NCBI GenBank assembly: GCA_029215795.1
Contig: JARDYH010000007.1
Location: forward strand, 74,721,763-74,785,762
DNA length: 64,000 bases
Source of the DNA: Anniella stebbinsi
Lineage: Eukaryota; Chordata; Lepidosauria; Squamata; Anniellidae
Direction of reading: 5' to 3'
Shown: positions 55,455 through 64,000 of the stretch, piece by piece
Numbering within the stretch: position 1 is the first letter of the stretch
Layout: every line of letters begins with the position of its first letter
Made by a program: the position numbers and the translations under genes
The notes under the pieces: model-generated
Told to the model about the DNA's origin: nothing
Seen by the model: only the letters and a program-made list of their open reading frames with translations
The model's database searches: none

Positions 55455-55765
55455 TTTCTTCACAGGAAGTACTTTTTCCACACAGCTCTAGTTAAGCTAT
55501 GGAATTCACTCCCACGAGTTATAGTGAGGGCCACCAATTTGGATGGCTTTAAATCCCTGGAAGAGAAGGCTATCGATGGCCACTAGTCCTGATGGCTCTG
55601 TGCTACCTCCGGTGTTGGAGGCAGTAAGCCTATGTATATCAGTTGCTGGGGAACATGTTGCACCTGTATCTTGCTTGTGGGTCCCTGGTCCAAAGCTGGT
55701 TGGCCACTGTGTGAACAGAATGTTGGACTAGATGGACCCTTGGCTCTTTTGATGTTCTGATGTCT
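55455..55765 (+). mobile_element. CR1-like LINE 3' end, copy 3
   Basis: The frame KYFFHTALVKLWNSLP followed by NLDGFKSLEEKA is the C-terminal end of a CR1 ORF2, then the 3'UTR seen at positions 1-330. This copy confirms the family assignment of the other two. Confidence 0.7.
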
Positions 55766-55954
55766 GCAAAGGAAAGCCTCCTCCATCCATGGAAACTGGA
55801 CTAGATGCTCTTGGTCTGATCCAGCATGGTTCTTCTTACATTCTCATGTTTTTTCTCTCATCAAACCCCCACAGCTTTTTGTACCCTTTCTCTCTTAACA
55901 CTCTCAAAAGAGAGAGAGAGGGTGGTCATGATCTTGAAATTAAAATCATCAGCA

Positions 55955-55955
<1 letters not shown>

Positions 55956-56006
<51 letters not shown>

Positions 56007-56007
56007 T
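55956..56007. repeat. (CT)n then (CA)n microsatellite
   Basis: About 14 CT units followed by about 11 CA units. Confidence 0.95.
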
Positions 56008-58330
56008 CACCCCTATCAATCCGTTCGCACCCACATTCACACCCACCATTCATTAGTGAACACGAATCCATTCATACACACAAACACACTCAGGAAACGA
56101 ACAGGAGCGTGGACAGCAAGACTGCAATTGTACTAATGATAGCCTTACAATTGTTTCTCAATACAATAAAATGGGATCATTTCAGCCCTCAATTTCAAAC
56201 AAAAGAACAATCAGGTGTTTGGGGGCAGGAGCCTGTGAAATGCTGAAGGCCAGAAGGTAAATGGGCCTTTGCTGCCAAACACGTATAAAACTGCCATCAA
56301 TTTCATTTAGCTAAATGGCGAATCCATCAAAATACGATCATTATGACTCCAGGCGTCTTGGAACAAGTAAGAAAAATAGTCTCATTATGAGAGCTTGATG
56401 GTTCTGATTGTAACCCAACAGGACAAGAATAATAAGCTGCAAAGGAGAGAGAAATTGCAAGGGGTCCATATTGAGGACTAAATGTTCTCACTGTGGATTG
56501 TAAGAGTGCTGCATTTAGCATTGTTCTTTTGCAATTGGGTGGAAGGAGGCAAGGATAAAAGGTACATTTCCAGTCCATGCCAGTTTTACGGGAAGGGACC
56601 AGCAATGCCCAGAAATCTAGAGTCATGGTCACAGATGCCCCCTTTGCAATGTATAACATCTTTCACAATAAGTTCCCCAAGTTTGGGACTGCCCTCCCTA
56701 TCCCATGCCCAAACTCCCATACAAGGGGAGGCGAACAAAAATACACACTCTGGTTAGAATTGTTTAGACGGGAGGGGGAGTGATCGACCACAGCTCCATG
56801 AATATACTAGACCCCAGAGCTGTAGCCTCCAGGGGTACATTGGAGGGAGGTGCTGTGGGGGTCTTGCAGCCTGGACGAGGTGGGACAAGTAAACAGAAAA
56901 TATCCTTAAGCCAAATCAGATGTTCTTGGATACTCTGTGCGAAGGAGATGGAATTAGCACTGTTAGGGTGGTGGGCCTTTAATGGGGGGGGCTGGAAAAA
57001 GCCCAACCTTAACCACCCTCTGGAGCCAGGCCTGCATTCTGCTCAACCCCATTGCTTGCTGGTGCCAGAGGGACAGAAAGATTGAGCAGATGGCAATAGC
57101 AAGAGGAGCAGCGACAAGGCCAGGGGTCTTTGACAGTCAGAAGCGGGGGGGGGGGGGGCTGCCCAACCGTGCCAACCCCTGATGCTGCCCCTGCTCTGTG
57201 GTAGAGAGTGCCACAGATGAGTTGATGTGTTGAGTTGTTGTGTGTGTATTGTAATTCTTTTCTGTCCGTCACCCACAAATGCACGGATGACCTGGTAACC
57301 AACAAATAGGTAAACAGTTGATCACGATAAGGAGCAACAGAGGGCATGGTGAAGGTCTAATGGCAAATGTTTTGCATCCCCACCCTGTTGGAATTATTCA
57401 AGGGAGGAAACTAAAAAGGGCAAAGAGATATGGCCTATTTGGGCTCCCACGTCACCCAAGATAAGGTCCTTTGCAGAGGAGTTTGACAAAGCTTATCCCA
57501 GGGTGAGTTATCGAGAGCTATCAAGGGATATAAGTGAAGGCAGCATTAGGTATGAAAGGCAAATTTCTAGATAGAGAGATCTTTAGAAAGGAGGCCTCCT
57601 GCACCCACCATGGGAAATACTTAGGACAAAAGAGGAGACCGGTTTGCATAAAATGCACATATGCTTATGTAGGTGGAGAGATACAAATGTCAAAATCATT
57701 ACATTTATGTAAATAAAAATACAAGACATCTCACCATAGTGGGGAAAGCTGCGCCCAGGTGAATTGCATGCTTGCTGCTCAGTTTGCTGCTCAGTTGCTA
57801 ACTGTTCAGTGGGGGGGGGGGTCTTTGAGGTCCCTGCTGCTTTCCTTCCTCAGGACTCTTTTTCTTGCAACCAGACTTGGTGGGCAGCCTTCAGATAAGG
57901 GCACCTCCAACTAGAGGACTGCCCTCTCTAGATAGAACATAGGGCCAACCTAGAAATACTAGAAAAGGCAATGAAGAAATGAGATCCCCTTTAGCTCCGA
58001 AGCAAATTTAGTAAGTTGTTATTTTCAGTCAGAGATAACAACTTGGATTCCTCCATGGCGTGGGGCTTGGAGGCAAAGCCCCGCCCACTGGAGGAACCCA
58101 AAGAAAGTTTATAGGCCAGATGGGGAACCTCCATGGGCCAGATTAGGCAAAAGATTCCTCTCCTTGACTTAAGGCCTAATGTGTCAGCTTTTCAGCCACC
58201 CATTTCTTGGAACACAGATTGCTAGGTCAGGGTTCAATTGACCTGGTGGTAAAATCTGGAAACAATGTATCGAGTTAGGAATAGTAGGATTGCCAAATTG
58301 CATGGGATGGGAGTATCTGGCTTGCTCCTG
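56008..58330. other. Intergenic, no gene recognised
   Basis: No exon chain or domain seen. G-runs occur near 57,147 and 57,812. Confidence 0.35.
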
Positions 58331-58333
58331 AAC

Positions 58334-58500
58334 TTATTTATTTATTTATTATCCAACCTTTCCTCTATTATGGAACTCAAAGTGGCTACCAATGGTTCCC
58401 AGTTGGTCTCCCCTCCAAGCACTGACCAGACCCAGACCTGCTCAGCTTCAGCAAGGTGGCTGCCTCTTGTGCTTTCAGGCCATGCTTTGGTCTGAAGGCA
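58334..58500 (-). mobile_element. 5S-rRNA-derived SINE
   Basis: On the minus strand, GCTGAGCAGGTCTGGGTCTG, CAGTGCTTGGAGGGGAGACC and AACTGGGAACC follow the 3' half of vertebrate 5S rRNA, including the internal promoter region. A LINE-like tail with (AATA)n follows. This combination is the 5S-Sauria type SINE layout. The 5' half of the 5S part is missing or diverged. Confidence 0.65.
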
Positions 58501-58572
58501 CATCAGGGAGACGATGAGCTTCAAAAATCAGCAGGGCCAATTCAGCCTTATGAATTGATGATGGGGTCATGA

Positions 58573-58574
<2 letters not shown>

Positions 58575-58621
<47 letters not shown>
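58575..58621. repeat. (ATT)n microsatellite, L2 tail
   Basis: About 15 ATT units at the 3' end of the minus-strand L2 element. Confidence 0.9.
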
Positions 58622-59830
58622 TACACTTATATACCACCCCATAGCCGAAGCTCTCTGGGCGGTTTACAAAAATTAAAAAGATTGAGCATTAAAAAGACAA
58701 TATACAAAATTTAAAACCATAAACATAAAACAGCTATCATTAAAACATTTTAAAACATTTTAACTGTTAAGCCTGGCCATAATGTCAATCAAACTTCAAC
58801 TTGAGCTGTTAAAATGCCTGGGAGAAAAGAAAAGTTTTGACCTGGTGCCGAAAAGATAACAGTGTTGGTGCCAGGTGGGCCTCATCGGGGAGATCATTCC
58901 ATAATTGAGGGGCCACCACAGAGGAGGCCCTCTCCCTTGTTGCCGTCCTCCGAGCTTCCCTCGGAGTAGGCACCCGGAGGAGGACCTTTGATGTTGAGCG
59001 TAGTGAACGGGTAGGTTCATGTCAGGAGAGGCGTTCCAACCTGCTCTTTCAGGGGGAGTGCAACCCCATCCAGAACAGGTTGAACACCCTCCATCCAGTC
59101 AGAGGAACCCCCCACCAACAGCATCTCAGTCTTGTCTGGATTAAGTTTCAGTTTATTAGCTCTCATCCAGTCCATTGTCGCAGCCAAGCACTGGTTCAAC
59201 ACATCCACAGCCTCACCTGATGAAGATGAAAAGGAGAAATAGAGTTGCGTGTCATCAGCGTACTGATGACAATGCACTCCAAAACTCCGGATGACCGCAT
59301 CCAACGGTTTCATGTAGATGTTGAACAGCATGGGGTACAAAACCGACCCCTGCGGAACCCCATACTGGAGAATCCACGGGGCCGAGCAATGTCTCCCCAG
59401 CACCACCTTCTGGAGCCGACCTGTCAAATAGGAGCAGAACCACTGCAATGCAGTGCCTCCTACTCCCAACTCAGCCAGTCGTGCCAGAAGGATACCATAG
59501 TCGATGGTATCGAAAGCTGCTGAGAGATCAAGGAGACTCAACAGAGTCACACTCCCCCTGTCCCTCTCCCGACATAGGTCATCATACAGGGCAACCAAGG
59601 CTGTTTCTGTGCCAAAACCAGGCCTGAAACCCGACTGAAATGGATCCAGATAATCAGTCTCATCCAAGAGTGTCTGGAGCTGGCCAGCAACCACCCGCTC
59701 AAGGACCTTGCCCAGGAATGGAACGTTTGCCACCTGCTTTTGTTTCCATCCCACAGCTCTCGCCTTCCACCCACCGACCGACCCCAATCATTTCCCTGCA
59801 GCTCCAAACTGAGCCAAAGTCAGGATAGAC
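58622..59830 (-). mobile_element. L2-clade LINE, reverse transcriptase region
   Basis: A 256-codon frame (59,017-59,787) shows RT blocks: FLGKVLERVVAGQL, DPFQSGFRPGFGTETAL, LDLSAAFDTIDYGIL, GVPQGSVLYPMLFN and YADDTQLYFS, with the catalytic YADD intact. A frameshift near 59,020 separates it from the rest of the 3' part, which ends in a tail of ATT units. The 5' part is missing. Confidence 0.8.
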
Positions 59831-60143
59831 CTTTCTTCCCAGAACTGATTGCATCCACCCTGCTTCTGTGAGGCTTATATGATATCACTTTGGACTCGAG
59901 CTGAGGTCTTCCCAGCAAGATTGTAACAGACCCCACTGGGATCTGAGGTCTCCAGCCTCCTCTATCTACCTAATCCTGACCAGAGGGTAGAGCTGAGCAC
60001 CCATGAAACTGTTAGGTCTTCAGTGCTCTTATGGTGAGAAGATGCAGAGAAAAAAGACGGCAGGTTGTGGATGTACACAGAGTTCAGAGATAAACTGAAA
60101 TCATTTCTCAGAGGTGGGAGAGAAGGGGCAGTGCTGCTGCATA

Positions 60144-60185
60144 TTATTATTATTATTATTATTACTATTATCATCATTATTATTA
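60144..60185. repeat. (ATT)n microsatellite
   Basis: Interrupted ATT run. Confidence 0.85.
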
Positions 60186-60639
60186 CAGTGAGGAGAAGAA
60201 GTTCTTGCTGCCCTCCATAGCTTCTCCAAAATGGAATCCAGCCCTCAGATTGAAAGAGGTTCTACACCCCTGGCTTTAACAGATATGACACACAGCAGTT
60301 CAAGGCTGAACCATCTCCTAGCATAGAGATGCAGCGATGGGGAAAGGTTTTCTGCTAATGGCAGGGGAGCCCAACCAGGAATAAAAATCTGATGATCTTT
60401 GAAGCATTGAATGAGTTTTCTACTCTAATAAACCATAGACCCCCCTCCACACACACACACAGCTTCCAGAGCTCTAGCATCAGGCCAACCTACCCCCTTC
60501 AGTGACTGAAGTTTTGAACCTGCTAGAGATTGGGGTAGTTTTTCTCATCACAATTGGCATTCTCAAACCAGATATGGGGAAAAAAACCTCTCACTCCCTG
60601 TGACAAAACCTTATTTTAAGACTTGGTTGATTTTAATAA

Positions 60640-60736
60640 TGCATTAATTTTATATGTTTTTAATCAGTTTTATATATTTTACATTGTTGTATTGATGTTG
60701 TTCCCCACCTTGATCCGGAGGGAGAGGCAGGTAAGA

Positions 60737-60777
<41 letters not shown>
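60640..60777 (+). repeat. LINE 3' end with (AAT)n tail
   Basis: TTGTTCCCCACCTTGATCCG followed by GAGGCAGGTAAGAAATAAT is the plus-strand counterpart of the tail seen at 63,336-63,420. (AAT)n covers 60,738-60,777. Confidence 0.6.
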
Positions 60778-60778
<1 letters not shown>

Positions 60779-63333
60779 TTCTGTAGGTCCACACTGCCCT
60801 CTAGAGAATCTGGTCAGTTGGCACCCTGCTGGGCAACCTGAACAGTTTTATGTAATCTTATGTCACTTTTTTGTCCTCCAAAATGCGAACAAAACTTTAA
60901 TCCATTTTCTTGAATTGGCTGGCTGGTTCCAGCCACCTTGGGCTTTTGAGACGTAAGTTACAGTCATTAAGACTGACTTTTTGATGTTATTTGGAAGTCT
61001 ATGTATGTGTGTGATTGTTGCCTTCTCTGTTCCCCCTCCCCCCAAAAACTCTCTTTTTTAAAATATTTGGACATTTGGCCAAGTTGTTTTACAGGGGGTT
61101 CTCACTGAGCTCTTCCCACATGATAGATCACATGGATACAAAGCTACCATATGCATTTTAACATATTAAAGGGTTTTTTGGGGGGGTTGTTGTTGTTAAC
61201 TTCTCTGTTTCTGGGCTTTGGAAAGGAACCTTTCTATTTATTTATTTATTTATTTATTTTTCCTAGGCCTGATCTGAAGGGAGGAGTTCTTGACAATAGA
61301 GCTCAGAAATAGTTTGGGAGGCAGAAAATGTGGCATGTTTCAAATGCCTCATGAAAACCGAGGCTTTCCTTGGCTTGTAATTCAATTAATCATGCTGGTC
61401 TAACTTAGTGTTCCTTGCATTGCTCTGTACTATTGTTGTATCTGGAATTGTTTTTAATAACATATTTTAAATGTTATTTCAAGATGTATAGGTGAAGTGC
61501 TTAGGGATTTTATGATATTAACCAATATAGAAGTATTACAAATAAAGAAATGGAGAAATAATTAATTTTAAAGGTGTGACACAGCTCCGCATTTTGACCT
61601 AGGATTGCTAACTGACCAGAGGGGGTGGGGAAACCTGGCTTGGCTTGCTCTTATGCTTTGAAGAGCAACTTGCTGTGGACAATTCAGGAGTATGAAAACA
61701 GACACAACCAGCCGCCAATGTCTGCCAATCAAGCTCCTGCAAAAGGCACAGCTACACTGGATGCTAAAAAGAAGGGAAGAGGACAAATTCCTGGGAGTTG
61801 TTATTTTTCTTTCTCCCCGCATCCTCTCACTCCCTCTATTTCATCATAATTCTTGTTCAATTTGCTTTCTGCTTTGTTCATCCGAGCTAAAAATATTCTT
61901 ATCAGGCCTGGATAACTGCTTAATATGTCTCCAGCCAATTCTCGAGACTGGATCCCTGCCAGATGAACTGGGATTCCTTGTTCCTGCTAAATCATTGATG
62001 TGATGATCTCCCCTTTTCCTCAAAATGTGCAAAACACTTTTCTCGTCATTATCCAGCAACCCCTCCACTGGAGGACCCAATTACAGTCAAACGTGGCATA
62101 TCAGGAACTAACGTTCCAAGTTCATGGTGGACATGAGATTTCTAGAGATGTCACCATGGTTTGCATTCCCTGGCTCACAAATGCAAACCTTCGCAGCTCA
62201 TGATGTTCATTTAATGTCTTGGCCAAGCATGACAGTCCCTAAATGAGTGTCTAGGATGTGGACAGCAAAAAAACAAATGACATTTTGAACCCAGATCTAG
62301 TACAATGCAACCAACTCTACCGGTAAATTTAGGGCTCTCTGGCTAGTGGTGGTAGGGAGACTTTCCTAAGAGTTCTCTAATTATACATATAATTAATTAG
62401 TTGCCCATTCTGAATCAAGCAAAGGAGCATTCATCTATCAGAGCCTTCCCCAATCTGGTAACCCCCAGATGTGTTGAATAGCAACTCCTATCTGTCCTGT
62501 TCAGCTCTGTGCTATGCAAACACACACAGCAGTTAATTGTAATGGAGGAGTCAACTAAACCTGCCAAGAGAGAAGCAGAGTTTTTACCGGCAAACAAGGG
62601 TTATCGAGAGATAAGTCAGGGACATAGGATCAAATGCACGGGACAACAGGGAAGTTTAATCAGAATACAGAGAGAGTGTCAGTCAGAGGACAATAATACA
62701 GAGATCCAAACATGAGTTAAGGCCTGGCTACAAGAAGCTGCAGCTGAGAACCACTGCTGTTTTCAGCAAAGTCCAGACAGAAAATACAGGATTATATTAC
62801 CCAGAGCCTCCTGAGCCATACCCACAGCTCAACTTCTGTATATTATAATCCTTACTCCTGTAAAGATTTTCTTGACCTGAGTTTTCCTACTTAATATAGT
62901 GATATCATGAGGGGTATACATAGACAGGGAGGAGGTTGGAGGAGCTTATTAGTAGAGCATAGGGAAGAGATAGTTTATGGGGTGCAAGGAAGGTTAAGGG
63001 AAAGAGAGGGGCATATTGAAGGGGCTGAAGAGATAGTACTTATAAGTGGGGTAATGCTCTAAGGTTCAAGGGGGAAGTAGGAAAACAAATACATTACATC
63101 AGAAGCTTATTGGAAGCAATACATATGTGGATAAGAAATGTTTTGTTGGTTTTTAGTTGTGTGAGTCCTTATGGACAGCTCCTTTAGAGTTCTGGCTGGT
63201 TCTGACCACAGACCACTTCATCAGATGCACTGTAAGGTCAGATGATTGTAATCTCTTTTCATGGGGTCTGTGCCTTTGTACTATGGAAAGCGCTGTGTGC
63301 TCATTGATGGCATTGTACAACAGATCCCAAACT

Positions 63334-63335
<2 letters not shown>
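60778..63335. other. Intergenic, no gene recognised
   Basis: A (TTTA)n run lies at about 61,228-61,260 beside weak LINE-like sequence (61,320-61,560). No exon chain or domain is seen. Confidence 0.35.

Positions 63336-63336
<1 letters not shown>

Positions 63337-63371
<35 letters not shown>
63337..63371. repeat. (AAT)n microsatellite, LINE tail
   Basis: About 12 AAT units at the 3' end of the minus-strand LINE. Confidence 0.95.
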
Positions 63372-64000
63372 TTATTTCTTACTCGCCTCTCTGTCTGGAT
63401 CGAGGCGGGGAACAACAACATGATAAAATACATAAAACTGATTAAAACATGACACATATTATTAAAACTGCATTAAAAAATCCTAAAACATCCTAAAAAC
63501 ATCCTTAAAACATTCTAAACTTCCACTGGATATGCCTGCCGGAAGAGAACAGTCTTTATAGCTTTCTTAAATTCTAAAAGACTGTTAAGTTGACGAGTCT
63601 CCTCCGGCAGGTCATTCCACAGTCTGGGAGCGGCAGAAGAGAAGGTCCTCTGGGTAACGGTTGTCAGCCTAGTCTTGGCCGACTGCAGTAAGTTCTTCCC
63701 AGAGGACCTGAGCGTGCGAGGCGGATTGTATGGGAGAAGGCAATCCCGCAGGTAACCTGGACCCAAACCATGTAGGGCTTTAAAGGTAATAACCAACACT
63801 TTATACTTCGCCCGGAAACTAATTGGCAGCCAGTGGAGCGATTTTAAAGCTGGCGTAATATGGTCACCCCTAGATGTACCGGTGACCAACCTGGCTGCCA
63901 TATTTTGAACTAGTTGAAGTTTCCGGACTAGGCATAGAGGTAGCCCTATGTACAGCGCATTGCAAAAGTCGAGCTTCAAAGTTACCAGCGCGTGCACTAC
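63372..64000 (-). mobile_element. LINE ORF2 C-terminal part (L2/CR1 clade), runs off the window
   Basis: A 160-codon open frame (63,515-63,997) contains LDFCNALYIGLP, ALKSLHWLPISFRAKYKV, HGLGPGYLRDCLLPYNPPR and PRLWNDLPEETRQLNSLLEF. This is the region after the RT domain. It is close to the fragment at 48,513, so both come from one young family. The 5' part lies beyond the right edge. Confidence 0.78.

Overview
The window is eukaryotic and almost certainly from a squamate reptile. It carries CR1, L2 and L1-type LINE fragments, a tRNA-derived SINE with an (AATA)n tail, a 5S-rRNA-derived SINE of the kind known from lizards and snakes, many hAT-like short inverted-repeat elements with 8-bp target duplications, and long AT, GATA and AAT microsatellites. 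No long intact single-exon host gene is visible. The host coding capacity lies in very short exons with GT-AG borders that keep reading phase 0.

Region 1 (about 1-10,660, plus strand) is the 3' part of a gene whose 5' end lies left of the window. Visible exons are 24, 24, 54 and 123 nt, then a short exon with the stop, then a non-coding last exon with AATAAA. The 123-nt exon encodes thirteen consecutive Lys-Gly pairs. The first two exons sit in a duplicated segment that includes a CR1 copy; an L1 ORF1 copy sits between them.

Region 2 (about 11,935-50,830, minus strand) is a complete-looking gene in convergent orientation. It has a TATA box, a first exon encoding a signal peptide, then an array of alternating exons: ten 66-nt exons (A, Gly/Asn-rich, 22 residues) and ten 24-nt exons (B, each translating to NVYAAAPG). 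An acidic 27-nt exon follows, and then a terminal exon holding one codon, the stop and the 3'UTR. The array unit is about 1.56-1.67 kb where no transposon interrupts it. A third 15-nt exon-like block (C) is present in most units but decays in some. The predicted product is a secreted, low-complexity, tandemly repeated protein of about 335 residues without C. I do not recognise it. The run of phase-0 microexons recalls secretory calcium-binding phosphoprotein (SCPP) genes, but the homology is unproven.

Inside this gene, the introns of individual units are split by hAT-like fold-back elements (19,463-20,437; 22,218-24,925; 31,839-32,896; 34,623-39,994). The largest is a 5.4-kb near-perfect palindrome that carries a GC-rich, possibly captured segment. 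A 5'-truncated LINE fills 40,046-41,600. Neighbouring array units act as empty sites and show the 8-bp target duplications directly.

Region 3 (about 50,900-64,000) lies upstream of the minus-strand gene. I find no host exons there, only transposon fragments (hAT MITEs, CR1, L2, a 5S SINE) and microsatellites. All exon calls are read by eye from splice motifs and reading frame; no transcript or homology search supports them.
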